A DNA stretch of 64,000 bases from Scortum barcoo (taxonomy: Eukaryota > Chordata > Actinopteri > Centrarchiformes > Terapontidae). The position numbers and the translations under genes are program-made. The notes below the pieces were generated by a model. The model saw only the letters and a list, made by a program, of their open reading frames with translations. It was not told the DNA's origin and made no database searches. Within the stretch, counting starts at the first letter, position 1. Each line of letters opens with the position of its first letter. Shown here piece after piece: positions 23,601 to 37,100 of this stretch. The stretch is taken from the NCBI GenBank assembly GCA_023238725.1, contig CM041534.1, positions 20,617,803 through 20,681,802 of the forward strand, written 5' to 3'.

Positions 23601-25570
23601 TCATCGAGATGGACTCGAAGAGGGTTCCTCTGGACAAACTTGGCTGCATCACACGCTGCAGTAAGCACATCTTCAGCGCCATTAGGATCACCAAGAACGA
23701 GCCGGCCTCAGCGGACGACTTCCTCCCGGCGCTAATTTACATCGTGCTCAAAGCGAACCCTCCCCGACTCCAGTCCAACATCCAGTACATCACCCGCTTC
23801 TGTAACCCCAGCAGGCTGATGACCGGAGAGGACGGATACTACTTCACCAACCTGGTCTGTTTGTTTTTTATTCTCTGATTTCAATTACTTTTTTCAGAAC
23901 CAGTTTGAGTGTTTGTGCAAAACTGACTAATGAGACCGAAAAGGCGGATCTAATTGATAACGAGCTGTGTGTCGTCCCTCTGCAGTTTTATAAAGTAGCA
24001 TGTAAAGTTTTCAACCGATCAACAAATACTTACTGACAGCGAGGAACACAACTACGGCGTAAAAACCCTGAAATGTCACGGCAGATAAAAGCAGGCAGGC
24101 AGGATCAGTTCAGCGGTTTAATGGGGAAGATGCAAAAAACTTGCAGAGTCAAGGGTCAAAACCAAGAAGCAGGAGGAGTAGGAGGAACTCTGGAAGTAGA
24201 CCGGTATGACTGATCAGGGACTGAGATGCAGGTGATTTTCTCTCTGAACATGCCCCTGTTCCCACCTCCCTCATTTAGAGCAAGTCTAGCCACAGACAAA
24301 ACATTGCAAAAGGTTTATTTGAATGGTGGTGCGTTGAACACCCTGTTGTGTTATGCAAGAAGGCCGCTCTGTGCATCGCTGCTGAGTGGATAAATGAGAG
24401 AAAACTTACCTCAAAGCCCACTGCACGCTGTTTCAAACTGATTCAAGAAACCACAGGAAAGTGGTGAACGCCATTTTCAGATAGACCGTGCCTCATGTGT
24501 GAAGATTGGTGGAGGTCATGGGGAAGTCAGAGAGAGTCATCTGGTGGATGGATGGAAATTGCAGTGAGGAGGCCTGAGGAATCATTGATGTGGCTGCAGA
24601 GGAGGGACTGAAAGACCGACTGTGACATCTTACAATGAGTAACGAGGTCAAATATAAAACTCACTTTTCTACCACAAAACACATTTCCCTTAATAGATCT
24701 GTGTATTTTAGCTGAAAAAAGTGACTTTTCTAGTATGAAAATCTTAATAGACAATATCTTAAGGTTTTTTTCATCTTTACTGTTGCGTCATGAAAATTAT
24801 AGAAAATATTTAAGGCATGAAGGGGTTTAAAATCAGGAAATGTGGGAGACTCCACTAGAAGTTTTTTATACCTTCATTTCTGTACTAATATTAAACAAAC
24901 AATATATAACATGTTAAGCTTCAGAAGTGCTAGTAGGCAGAATTTGTTACCTTTGGACAGAGCCTGGCTAGCTGTTTCCCTTTGTTTCCAGTCTTTTATG
25001 CTAAGCTAAGCTAACTGGCTGCTGGATTGTCTGATTTTACACTCCACCAGAAAGCAAATAATCGTATTTCCCTTTAACTGTTCCTGTAATATTAATCCTG
25101 AATCAAGTATGAACCAAACATTTTCAGCTGCTGTGTTTTTCCTCTTTCAGTGCTGTGCGGCGGCCTTTATCGAGAAGTTGGACGCTCAGTCACTCAACCT
25201 TTCCCCAGAGGAGTTTGAGCGCTACATGTCAGGCCAGGCCTCGCCGCGGTTCAACAGCTCCGAGGGCGACTGGGCCCAGACCGGCCCGGCAGGCGGGGTG
25301 ACGACCGCCAACCCCGTCCTGGCTCAGCTCAATCACAATCTGGAGCTGCTGTCCAGCCTCAGCGGCCGACAGGAGGCTTTGATGGAGGCCGCCCGCAGCC
25401 TGCAGGCCGACCTCCTCTCCTGGCCCGAGGGCGTCCAGAGGGAGGTGCACGACATCCTGGAGAAATACCCGTTAGAGATTCTGCCTCGCACAGTTTCCGC
25501 CATCGACGCCAACAACACGGACGATGACAACCTGCCGCCGCCCCTCACGCCTCAGGTGTTCGCGGGGTAG
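17630..25570 (+). CDS. rabgef1: RABGEF1 (Rabex-5), Rab5 guanine nucleotide exchange factor, with a +1 frame break
   Basis: Rabex-5 activates Rab5 on early endosomes and binds ubiquitin. Coding exons: 17617-17809 (ATG 17630), 18028-18236, 18821-18987, 19090-19171, 19309-19441, 21025-21116, 23598-23854 and 25151-25570 (TAG). They join in frame except for one extra base in the first. Visible parts: MSQRTERRGIHVDQSDLL start, A20 zinc finger (first pair C19/C23; second pair CSKC only in the shifted frame), ubiquitin-binding helix LQREEEAAYASS, KTRKVTTVKKFF linker, and the helical bundle and VPS9 domain with ASADDFLPALIYIVLK (catalytic Asp) and GEDGYYFTNL (Tyr finger). The C-terminus is LPPPLTPQVFAG. 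Exon bases sum to 1540, one over 513 codons; the family length is about 490-510 residues. As written, translation stops at residue 54. Introns 6 and 7 hold LINE-type repeats; intron 8 holds a short dispersed repeat. Confidence 0.97.
17711..17713 (+). other. rabgef1: one-base insertion breaking rabgef1 between the zinc-finger cysteine pairs
   Basis: The reading GGC AAA CGC AGC ATG departs from the family, whereas removing one A gives GGC AAC GCA GCA TGG. That restores the A-W-Q-G-L-C-S-K-C zinc-finger sequence through to the exon end and matches the phase of the next exon. The AAA run suggests a homopolymer length error. Confidence 0.9.
20345..20660 (-). repeat. LINE-tail repeat in rabgef1 intron 6
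   Basis: It shares AGATTCAAGATTTTATT, GTCAT, ACAACAA, TTGG-AATGAAA and CACAG blocks with the start of the 22569-23140 element. It includes an (AT)n run near 20602-20620. Oriented on the minus strand, the tail would be AATAAAATCTTGAATCT. Confidence 0.6.
22569..23140 (-). mobile_element. internally deleted L2-like LINE remnant
   Basis: The minus strand encodes NLHLSKTKELMVD, a stop, and then MERVSSFRFLGVHISEDLTW, the conserved C-terminal part of L2-like reverse-transcriptase ORFs. It then passes to a 3' tail AATAAAATCTTGAATCTTGG. Several stops are present. It lies in rabgef1 intron 7, antisense to the gene. Confidence 0.75.
24955..25045. repeat. short dispersed fish repeat in rabgef1 intron 8
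   Basis: The text CAGAGCCTGGCTAGCTGTTT, with ATGCTAAGCTAAGCTAACTGG after it, is a phrase I know to be scattered widely in fish genomes. It sits about 100 bp upstream of the last rabgef1 exon. Confidence 0.5.
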
Positions 25571-27785
25571 TGGAGTCGATCAAAGTAGCAAAAACATTTC
25601 ACGTGCTGCAAAGGTACTCCTGCTTTTAAAACTCATCCAGTGTAGTTTGGAGCCTCATCTGAAACGCCCGGTCAACACCAGAATTTCAAACAAAGTTAAT
25701 TCTAATGGAACAGCATTAATTGGTAGATTGATTCAAATCTGCACAAGTCTCTCCTGTGGGAAGAAGCAGATTTGACAAGTAGCATCCTGACAGTGCTGAC
25801 CTTTTGAGGGAACACAGAGCTGGACTGTTGGAAAGTTAAACTGCTTAAATAAAAACCAAACAAAGAAATCAAGTCAAATACAATACTCACATTTCCTTTT
25901 AGTGTAAGCATTTAATGTGCTGTAGTCCAATGAAAAACATGGGCAATTATTATTTATTATTACATTACTTATTATTTTGTCTTTAATAAGTGATGGATGG
26001 AGCATCATTGTTGACACAAGGTGATGGCAGCCATGACACAACGTGTTTTGATGCATTATAAGATACCGGACCCCAAAGATGGTGCACATTTGGTCAAGCT
26101 GCTTACCCGGCTCCAAAGAAGTTTCTAGCTTCTGGATTATTTCTGGATTTACACGGCCCACTGAATATGTGCTGTAGTGTTCAGTCAGAAAAAAAAGCAA
26201 AATTATACAAATATAAAACTCCCATGGCTTAAAAATATACAATACAGAAAATAGTAATTGACCATGTTTAATGATGGAGGTGTCCTGTCGACATCTCTTT
26301 TACACTTTTTGGTTCACAATACTATGTATGTTTAGCAATACCATTTTGTTGCAATACTGAAAAAAAAGAAAACTGCCATCATCAACACTAATCTCTGCCC
26401 AATGATTGGACTTTTTTTTGTTTTGGAGTAAAAAAAAGTAAAACATAGCTCTGCACCTCTGTATGCTTTCATTAAGTATTTGGAGGTTTTTGCTGTCTTC
26501 TACTGACTATTTGATTTTATTTATTTGTTTCATATATTTTTATTTAGGCATTTTAAATTGTCCATATTTGAGGTTCCAAACTATCGTAGCTTATTAATTG
26601 TGTAGCACCGCACATTTATATTTTACCTTCTCTGTTGGAGTATAAACTTGGTTTTTAGACAGTTATGAGACATCCTAAGTAAAATAAAATACACCCTGTC
26701 GGATGTTGCATAAAGTACAGGACAAACTGACATTTACACTAGCGCTATAAAATCATTTGAAACAGATTCATCTGTTGGATTAAAACTGAAAACACGAACC
26801 TCTTTTTTTTTGTTAGTTTGATCATACTGCCTTCAGAACAAATAGATAAAATATAGATAAAATATAGAAGTAGAAATAATAATAGAAATAAGTACTTTTA
26901 ACAATACGGATTCTTTGCTGATAAATACGAAGAAGAAGCCAAGTTGGAGCCTAATCTACTTTTTTTCACACTTTTCTGATGTTAAAATGCTAATGTTAGG
27001 GACAAACATTGTTTTTCTGTTCAGTAATATTTAAATATATTTCATTTTTTGTGTGGCCTTCTTGGGTTTTGGATTTTACTGTTTTAGTAACCACAAGTTT
27101 TGGATGAACTGAAAAAACATGTTTCACAGCAAATTTAACTTCTGTATATTTGTGATGTTCTTGTGTTTCTGTTTGAGGCCAGTTTGAATTAATATGGCGA
27201 CACAATCCCATTTCTTGCTGTTTAACCACCAAGAAACAACTCCAAGTTTTCTCATTTTTGTCACATATCAGATTAACTTGAAGAAGTTATGCGTTAACAT
27301 AGTACTGTGTTTTTCAGAATCTGCTGTGTTTTGGTTGCCTTTCTTCACCTCTGTAATGAATCAGAATGTAAAAGCATGTTATAGGAAACAAAACTGTAAA
27401 TAATATACTTTGAATATTGATTTATTTTGTCATTTTGTGATGTACTATATAATAATGGGTGTAAAAACAGGCCTGTGTTGTCTGACTGCCTGTTGAAACA
27501 CTGCTGCCCGACTACTGACTTTGTTTTTGCGATGATTCACCGGCTCGAGGATATTTTTAGTACTGTAACACCATATTTACACACCTGCAGAGAGAACGCT
27601 GTTTGGCATCTGTGATTTAACTAATCCACACTAACATAATGTTAGCTACCTAAAAGGATCCTGTTAATTATTTCAGCTATCTTTGTTTTTAAATATGAAT
27701 TGTTGGATTGATTTTTTTATCTAAGAGGGAGTTATCTAAAAGACCAAAGGACTTTTATTTTGAAATAAAGGCACCATGAGTAGAG
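25571..27785 (+). other. rabgef1: rabgef1 3' UTR and flank
   Basis: AT-rich sequence without a convincing ORF. Candidate polyadenylation signals include AATAAA at 27764-27769, followed by a GT-rich stretch; nearer ones exist around 25850. The true end cannot be fixed from sequence alone. Confidence 0.4.
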
Positions 27786-29371
27786 ATAATGGGCTGTGTA
27801 TTCGTACTGATTTTTTGATTGGACTGCTTTTAAAGATTTGCCACAGACAGAGCAGTAAAGACAGAAAGTGTTCACAGGATGTTAACAATAATTAACAATA
27901 ACAATTTAAAATATCTGTGAAACATATTTTGAAATTTGAAACTGAACCTGAGTGCTTTAAGCTAAATGTACACATTTAATATTTATAATACAATAATATT
28001 TCATACATTTCATTTTCAAATCATCAAAATTAAATCATTTTTAAAATGTTTTCTGGTATTATTCATTTAATTCAACTTAAACATGATTCAGAAATATGAT
28101 TAATACCACTTAAAGGTGGATGACAGACCGGTGTTAGATGATGCTAATTGTTGGAAAACCACAAAAATAATAATTACTGCATTTTTCATTTGAGTTAAAT
28201 AAAGAAAATCTAAATGAGTTTGGTCCTGTCTTCATTTGTTTTGGGGCCCTGTATTTCAAGTAGTTCAAACGAGCTCCATCTTGAGCAGCTACAGTGAAAT
28301 ATTACTGTAATATTACACTGAGCCATCATTAACATCCTAATAATGTCAGATATTACACTACATACTAGTATAGAGAAGGTATTTTACTACACAATGAGTA
28401 CTTTTACTTGTTATAGAGTACTTATTCAGATTATTAGTAATTGATCTGAACACTTCTTCCACCCTTTTCACTTCCTCTGAAAAACTTCACATAATCAGAT
28501 AAACACGTTCCACACAAAAAAGCCTCATCGATCCCATAATATGCAATTTTACTGTTTATTTATTTTTGATACTGTTAGGTGACGTGACGGGTTTCTGGAG
28601 ACTGAAACAGCAACTAACTTTCTCCACCAGAGGCCTCCAATGTGCAAAAGTGACGAAATGCAGTTTTAAAGGGCCATTGTCCGAAGTCACTCGGCTGCAA
28701 ACAGCAAGTCATGGCTTCTCGAGGAGTTGTACTGTAGACGTCATTATCATTCGGGGAAGTATTTGTCATTGGTTTCGACTAGAGTTTGCATCCATTGAGA
28801 CGTATGTGTTTCTTATAACATTATCCTCATACAGTATATACACCATACAAGATAAATTAACTGCAGATAATGTTTATACATGCTAATATAGTTCTGAAAA
28901 ACAAATAATGAAAGCTTTATACATACAGTAAGGCAGAGAATATATACAGAACTAACCTAAAGGTATTAGTATCAAACATCTGTCAAATATTCACACCGCA
29001 ACAAAACAAAAGAGTTCAAAACATTTTATAGTATATACAAAAATACTTATGCAAATGCCCCTAGGAATATCTTAATAGAAAAAATAATAGGAATCTCATC
29101 AGGAGGACATCACATTATATTTGAAACATGCACTTCCCGCAGAGGGTTTTCAGTTCAGCGGTGGGCCACATGTCTAGATGTTTAGTTGTTTTTGGGGTAA
29201 CTGTGAATCACTGAGAAAAAAGCGGTTCTTGGTGCAGGGATACTTGGTCTACTGTGCTCATTGGTCCTTGTTTCGTACCTCAGATTCTCACCTGTGCTCC
29301 GCGAGCTCGTGTCGCGAGCCGAACGGTGCACTATAATCTCATAGGGACCTTTTAAACTCGCCGTCCCTCCA
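27786..29371 (-). other. convergent intergenic DNA and probable kcnj6 3' UTR
   Basis: rabgef1 and kcnj6 converge here. No ORF is convincing. AT-rich sequence with several minus-strand AATAAA possibilities (for example around 28550) is compatible with a long kcnj6 3' UTR. Confidence 0.35.
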
Positions 29372-32300
29372 TCACACTTTGGACTCGCTCTCTATATTGG
29401 CAATGTCCCCGTTCCTCTCGCTCTGCTGGCTCTTCTCCTGGTTGTCCAGGCTGGTCTTGGTCTCCTGACCCTCCTGCTCGGACTCTGGCAGCCCCTGCTG
29501 GCTCAGCTTGCTGGCCAGAGACCAGGTGAGGGGCAAGCGGGCGCGGTTGGCCATGTCAGCGAGCTCTTTGGCACTGCAGGCGGGTGTGTTGGTTTCGTAG
29601 ATGTCGTGGAAGCTGTTGTAGTCCACCTCGTAGAAACCGTCCTCCAGGGTCAGGACCGGTGTGAAGCGGTAGCCCCACTTGATCTCGCTGCCGACATAGG
29701 AACTCCTCGCCTGGCACGTCATGCCTGGAGACACAAAGCAACAGTAAAACATAAAACCTGCAGTATATAGATGGATGGGAAGAGTTTAATTTGGGCCACT
29801 TCAGGATCAGTTCCTCCAAAATACAAAAATATGTATTTTCCCTCTTTCCTCTGATTGTATCTCTCTGTAGTTTTGGTTTTATTTTTCCATTTTAAAGGAA
29901 TAACAACAATATGTAAGTATAATTTTTGCTATATATTTGGATATTATTGCCTATATTTATTTACATTTTGGCAACCTAGCTCCTGCAATTTAGCCATTAA
30001 TGTACAGACAGCTGTCACTTGATTATTTTGATACTGAAGAAAACTTAAAAATGTGAAAATTCTCAGACAAGTTTGACAATTATAAAGAGCGTCTTTTTTC
30101 TGTGATGATTAAACCTCATTTATGGGTGTTTACATGGGATGGACATTAGAAAGATTAAAGCACCCCGAGTCTAAAAATATGTGCGTCACGTCTGTGTGGC
30201 CGGATCTGATTTCGTCATGACCCCAAAAAGAGGTGTGAATTTTGGTGCAAATTGGGGAATCAAGCACCAGGGGTTTAAAATTGACCCCATGAGGTATGTG
30301 TGTGTGCTGATCAGCGAGCCACACTACAATGACTAATTTCCTGTTGTTTCTGGAACATGCATCTCCTGCAGTGTTGTTGCCTGACGCCTCCTCACATGCC
30401 CTTTCAAGTCTTCACCCCTTCGACTGTGAAAAACCTCTGCTCCAGATCACAAACTTCTCTGGAAACAGCTTTAGTTTCAAATAAATAACATCACATCCCT
30501 GAACGACCCAGATGAAACATAGTATGGAGCGAAATAGTCACAGTTTTGTTGTTTTGTTCTGTTTTTTTATTTTAGCAACGCTCGCCATGTGACTCTAGGA
30601 ATGGCGATGTCAATCCACCATTTTTTCCAGACTGAAATCTCAACAATTATTTGATGTATTGCTATAAAATTTGGCACACACATTCAAATCACCTTTAGGA
30701 TGAAATGTAATGACTTGTTCTTCATCTGAATTTTCATCTAGTGCCATCTGGTCAATACTTTGTTCAATACCTTCCACACTAACATCATTCCCATCAGCTT
30801 TACTATGTTTAGTGCTGATTAGCAGATGTAAATGTAATGTAGTATAAATGCTGAACATCACGTTGGTACGCTGATGTAGTAGTGCCATGTCTTTCTTCTG
30901 TGCATTCATGGTAAGTAATGTTTTTCAAAATCTACAGCCCTCCTATTTTCCAAAAATACATTCAGAAGTTTCTCTGAAGCTAATGCGTGGCCTCGAGTTC
31001 ATCAATAAAATGAATATCTTCCAAAGTCGGTGTCTTTTTTTGTGTAATCACATTGAGAAGTTATCTCTTTGTGGCCAGGGGGAATGATTGCAGGAAGCAG
31101 AGCCTGTTTCACTGTCATACGAGCACCTGATTATTTTTTTTAAGGCAGACTTGAAAAACTGTAAACACGTTCTTTAATGGGCATCGCTATCCTGAGGCTA
31201 GTCTGCTGCATCGCAATAAAAAGCAGAACTACAATTAAATGTGTCCTACGTCTAAAGGTTGCTTTAAATTATGATGCATCTCATGTTTCCAGCTTGTTCT
31301 AGATGCGACTCTATTAGCCTTTCACAATAATACAGCCTGACAGTGGTGAACATGAACTTACATGATAACTTTGTCAGTGCAAGTATCCTTTCTTCAGTCT
31401 TTATATTTCATCTTCCATATTCTGTCTGTGACCAAGACGCAGAAACAACACGACTCCCTCGCTCTGCGTCTCAGAAGGCACTGGGGGGTTTTAATCGCTT
31501 TCTGACGCCATTTGCTTGTGTTTTGATATTTATCAGCGTCCTTTTTGGCTCAGCTGTCTGCAGGAGTCCTCTGTGAGCCTCCAGCAGCTGCTTCAAAACA
31601 CGCCACTCAGGCATTATGTAAGTGGATCGTTTTATCATGGCTGACGGCCGGAGGAAAATTATCACATACCAGTTAAAAATACATCTCAGGCATCTCGGCG
31701 CTATCTGGTCTAACCTATTAACATATATGTCTATTTTAGGATGTGGGGTAAAGTTTTGGGTGATCTTGGTGAGGTACTTACTAAAAAAAAGGAAGGAGTA
31801 AAAAGTAAAAGTACTGCATAAAACCATACTTAAGTAAAAGTATATTCATCTTATCAGAAAAATGTACTTACAGTATCAAAGGTAAAGGTATTAATTGTGC
31901 AGTAAAATGGTCTTTTGTCAGTTGTTTTATTATTATACCTGATGTTTCTGGATTAATATTCCTGCTGTAGATGTTTCAGGTTGAAGTTATTTTAACTACT
32001 TTATATACAGTTTGGTAGTTTAGAGATGTCAGATAATTTTAGTGGAGTAAAACGCAAATTAGATGTGGTGCAGCTGAAGTATAAGGTAGCATAAAATGGA
32101 AATACTTAAATACTTTTCCCCTCCTGTCTCCTGTTTTTGCAGTTGTTACTAACTCAGCACATTTTATCAGTGCTTTCACATCTGTCTTTGTGTATATTTT
32201 AATTAATGCTGACATTTAACGGACAGGTAACGAACATCAGTACTGTTGTTGCAAAGGTGATCAAATTACCACAGAATATGTAGGAGTGCAGATTAGTTTA

Positions 32301-34078
32301 ATATGTTGTAGAGTTCAGCTGCGTCTGCGTCCCGTCGTGGTTTCGTGGTTTCGAGTCTCACCGGCTGTGACAGCGGTTAAGAAATGTACAATGGAAGTCT
32401 GACTTACCGCCCACACATCGGCAACGGTGGGATGAACTCTGATCAAACTGCACCCCAGAGAACATCAGGTATGGAGCGAAGGGGAGGATTTAAGAATTTA
32501 AGTTTAGGGGTGAATATAACAATAATATAGAACTATAGACTGCGGCAAATACACGGGGATGAGATACACGTGAGTACAAATCTGAGGCTGATGGAAATGT
32601 CATCAGTTTGGCAGATAAACAAAAATAATAGTCACTTTAAAGGTGTAGGATTTAAGGGGATTTATGGGTAAAAATGGAATATAGTGTTCATAATTGTGTT
32701 TTCATTAGCATCTAATCACCTAAAACTGAGAATCGTTGTGTTTTCATTCAGAATGAGTCCTTCATATCTACATAAGGAGTGGGTCCTTTTGTTCTGATTA
32801 ACGGGGCTCAGCGTTGATGATGGTGCTGGATGAAGTGTTAGGCGATCAGTTCGTTTTGGTGATCGCAGAAACTATTACAACTGATCCTGAGAGGGACATG
32901 AATCTCTGTATTGAAATTTATGGTAATTTATCTCACAGTTGTTGAGACATTTCACTCCAAACAACAACTGTGAACCTCTATGGTGGAGCTCGTGGAAGTC
33001 AGATATCAGAAGATCACCAAAGTGTTTAGAGTTCATCATCTAGAAAACATGAAAGTCTTTGCAATAGTTTGTGCTAATCCATTAAGCAGATGTTGAGACA
33101 TTTCACAAGATTAGTTTAAACCTTCACCTTTAATCCATGCATGATAACTCAAAAAAACTTTATGGATCTGATGACTCACCTGTGGCCTCCACCATCCCCT
33201 CCAATATCACAACAATCTCCAACTCCTCCTTGGCCAGGTGGGCTTGTGAAATCTCCCAGAAGGGGCTGTTCTGATTTATCTCGTGGCAGATGATGAGTGG
33301 CGACACGAGGAAGAGCCTGTCGTCTCCCGTGTTGTAACCCACATTTATGTCCGTCTGGTTCAAAGGGATGAACTCCCCCTCCTTGGTCTGCTTAGACTTG
33401 ATAAGCTTGGCCCTGATTGAAGCCTCCACAATGTGCGAATTTCGGAGGTCTCCGACTCTGAACATCAGGCACAGCCGTCCATCTCTCATTGAGATGACCG
33501 CATTGGTGGAAAACACTAGTGTCTCAGCTCGCTTCTTGGGCTGTGAAATCTTAACAAACATGCAACCCAACCATGAAGGCATTGACGATAGATCCCAGCA
33601 CCGACTGAACTAGAAGCAGAACTATCCCCTCGGGGCATTTGTCCGTGATGACTCTGTATCCGTAACCGATCGTGGTCTCTGTCTCAATTGAGAACAGGAA
33701 TGCTGATACAAACCCATTGAGGTTATTCACACATGGAGTCCACTGGTTGTCTGCTAAATGGTCCAGATCACCCCGGAGGTAAGCGATAAGCCACCACATG
33801 AAGCCGAAGAAGAGCCACGTCACCGTGTACACCAACACGAAGATGAAGAGGTTGAACCTCCATTTGAGGTCTACCAGCGTGGTGAAAATGTCCGTCAGGT
33901 AGCGGTACGTCTCGCGGACGTTCCCGTGATGGACGTTGCACTTTCCGTCTTTCTGGACGTACCGCTGGATCTTCTTTGTTCTGTCCATTTCTGCCAGCTG
34001 TTTGGGGAGGTCCTCTCGGGCCTGCTTTGGCAACTTGGGCGGTCTGATGATGGCCGGGCTCTCCACATCCTGCTCCAT
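29372..34078 (-). CDS. kcnj6: KCNJ6 / GIRK2, G-protein-gated inward-rectifier potassium channel, with a +1 frame break
   Basis: GIRK2 is a plasma-membrane K+ channel opened by G-beta-gamma. Two coding exons: 33180-34101 (ATG 34078, MEQDVESPAI as in GIRK2) and 29372-29724 (TGA). Visible: RKDG-type KDGKCNVHHGNVRETYRYL, TM1 NLFIFVLVYTVTWLFF (76-91), selectivity filter TIGYGY (136-141), and TM2 GIVLLLVQSVLGSIVNAFMV with the Kir3.2-type Asn. The cytoplasmic domain has VGDLRNSH, the Asp/His pair known in GIRK2 for Na+ sensing, and the C-terminal ESKV is a PDZ ligand. Exon bases total 1252, one over 417 codons. The frame breaks near codon 171 at the end of TM2, and as written the protein stops after four wrong residues. 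GIRK2-specific stretches exclude GIRK1, 3 and 4. The intron 29725-33179 holds one family B repeat (30618-30720) and a CpG patch (about 32330-32360). Confidence 0.96.
30618..30720 (+). repeat. dispersed repeat family B, copy 1
   Basis: The core CCAGACTGAAATCTCAACAA, then GATGTATTGCTATAAAATTTGG, recurs at 52225-52420 (+) and 63540-63645 (-). The parent family commonly reads CTCAACAACTATTGGATGGA in fish. Confidence 0.65.
33563..33572 (-). other. kcnj6: one-base insertion breaking kcnj6 at the end of TM2
   Basis: The minus strand reads ATGGTTGGGTTGCATGTTTG. Conserved Kir3 sequence needs M-V-G-C-M-F, which is one base shorter. Downstream, the intact frame resumes immediately with CMFVKISQPKKRAETLVF. 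One T or G in the GTTGGGTTG run is the likely extra base. Confidence 0.9.
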
Positions 34079-34101
34079 GGGGGTTCTCGGTAGATTCAAG
34101 C

Positions 34102-37100
34102 CTAAAAGAGCAGAAACATGGTGGTAATTAGAGGGACAGGTAGCCTGTTGTGTCTGCTTTGAAGTGCAATTTGTTTCTTTCTTTCTACTTCTGTTCCATC
34201 GCATTTCAGAGGGAAATATTTTTACTGCCCTACATTTATCTGACAGCTTGTTACTTAGATTTTTTTCATACAAAGCACATGATCAGGTTATAAAAATAAT
34301 ACATTGTTATAAATGAAACTACTCAAAAGCAAAATACACCTTAATGCATAAATAATAATAATGCATGAGTACTTTTACTTTTTACACCTTTTGCTGCTGA
34401 TACTCTTGTTTGTACTTTACTTGAGTTTGTCACTTTTATTTCACTACTTGTCTGCCCAGTGTAACTTTTTTTAATGGAAGATTTAAAATTTCTGAAAAAC
34501 AAAGAAACAACACAAACAAAGAAGTGAAATATAATATATATTGCATTATGTATTTCCTCCTATTTATGAATATTTACTGTTACAACGGAATGACAAACAA
34601 ATGTTAAAAATACAGTTATTATGCCTGTTATTATGCCTGTTATTATGCCTATTTTTGTCTGACAACTGGATTTATTGTTGGACATGAATTTTCTAAGCTA
34701 CATTGAAAACAAATCATTAAAACATGTTGGGTGGCTTTATGAAACCAATACTTGATTTGTAAGATTCATACATCAAACAAGCTGTGGACAAAAAGGCACT
34801 TGACTCAGAAACATCTGCGTTTAGTTGTTTAAATTTTAACACGCTGCATTAACGTTTCCTGGTTGACAGTGAAACTCCTAAACAACATTCAACAAACAAA
34901 CTGTTGAATGCTAAATCTCCTCTTCTTCATCATCTTTTTAGTAGGCAAACAACAAAACAGTGAAACTGACTAAATCATTTTTTTTATGATTGCCTGAGTT
35001 AAAGTCAGCATGAATACAACATGAGTAATGCTGCTGTGCTGCAGTAATAAAATACTTCATGTTAACAGTGCTGCTGTGTGTGTTATATTTATGTGGGTTA
35101 TATTTAAAATGTTCTCTTCACTGCACTTTATTGTTGTTTTGGAGAAGCTCTGTTTACCCCGCTCACACTCAAACAGCACACCAGCATTTTAAGATGTACA
35201 ATGTGTGGAGGCCATTTTGATAAAGCTTCATTTTATTGCGGCTGAAAGGGTAAAAAAAAAAGAGGTGCGTTTACAAATGTAAGCGACTTAATGTGGACAC
35301 ACTCTCAGATTGAGTGGCAGCCACACAAACGAGACATGCATGCAGATAATATCATAAACAATACACCTCCTACTCTGCTTTTGTTTCCACTGCCGCCACC
35401 GCCGCACGAGCTGAGACAGTGTGCAGATCCTCCAGTAGTACTAAATACTCTCAGCACCAAACTGTGCAGCTACGATGAAGCCGGAGGAAAAACGTGTCAC
35501 TGCCCACACCGTCAAAAAAGCGAGCCACACTTTGTCACAGCATCTCATGCAGCGAAGAGCGAGTGTGCAACCCCGAATTAGGTTTGCAAAGCTTTGTGGG
35601 AGCTCCTCAGTGCCCACAGTGAAATTAAAATGTGACATGACCATATCTGAAGAACAAGATCATCATCCACGTAAGATACACGGAGGATTAAAGCATAAAC
35701 TGTGACCTAAACTGTGTCCATTTACACATTTAAGTAAATAAGTAAGTCAAATGCAGTTTTTCTACCATTTACAGCACTTTTGGAGTAAGTTTCTTAACCA
35801 TGCAGAGCCCATTGACATTTTGTTTGGGAGACATTATCACCATTTATGACCTCATTTGTACGATGTTTTACTCCAGGATTTGGTCACATTGCATCCCGAC
35901 ACAAACCTCATGGGAAAAATCAAAACCTTCTGGTCAGCTCAAGTGGTTCATTTGCTTTTATCAGACTAAATTCTCATCGATCGAAGGAGAAAAGAGCTTC
36001 TTAATCCTTCTGGGAGCAGGAAGCATACATGCAGGTCTGACGTATTTTACTTTTGAGTGACTTTGAGTAACATTACTATGAATGTAAAATAAAATTTATA
36101 TATATTTTTGTTTTAAAAAATCTATTTCTGTTTTAATAATTATAATAACTATATTATTTAACAGACTACATTACTGACCTATAAGACAAGATGTATAAAC
36201 ACCACCGTTTTCATATCTTATTCCAACAACTAACACGGTGCCTCATCAGCAAAAGGCAGGCATGTGTTTTTTATTTCAGGTTGTCTGCTCTTTGTCAACT
36301 TTCGTGTTTCACACTTGACAGACTCGGTGTGAACATATCAGATTTGGCATATTTAAATATGTTTAGTTTGTCGGCTCGTCCCTTTAAAACAGCTTTTGAG
36401 TCAGATCATACCCATACGCGTTACCCTGTGAAGCTTTATGTTCAGGAATGAATCACACAATATTATTACAATATTATTATTATTAAAAATGAGACCAAAC
36501 CAGTTATCATTATTTTGTATATTCATCAGAGTTATTGTGCTTTGATCAGCAGTTGATTTCTGTTTCAGGATTCGTATGAAGACGAGCGGGTCACTTGCTG
36601 CAGGCGGGTCTGAGTCTGTGGTTACCATTTCAGTGTAAAATAACTAAGTTAAAAATAATTTAATATACTGCAAATAGCTTTTTTACGTTTATGTATAATT
36701 CATTTAGGCTCCCAGGTAGAGGGGACTCAGTGCACTGTGGCCGATTTAGTGAATCAATTTAATGAAGAGATAACATGGAGATTTCCTTTTTCCTCATTGA
36801 CAATCGACTGGTTGAAGAGGTTGAATTTATTTGGTTGACTGCAACCTTAGTCAAATTCACATTATTCACAGTATTTTCTTTTCTAGCAATTTCCTTTATT
36901 AAGTTTTCATCCAAATTTATTACAAATTTCAACCGAATATCAAGCAGATTAGCAAAGACAATGCAAATGAGAACTGTTGTTTTTTTTTAATCCAATACTG
37001 TTATTTGATTATTAGAAGATGACGTGATTGAATGAGCAGCAGTCAAACCTCAAACAATTAAACGAATAATTAATATACAAATCTCCAGTTATACAATATA

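Noticed and set aside
17630..34078. rabgef1 and kcnj6 as true pseudogenes
   Set aside because: Introns, splice sites and all other exons are intact and highly conserved; one base each is a poor sign of pseudogene decay.
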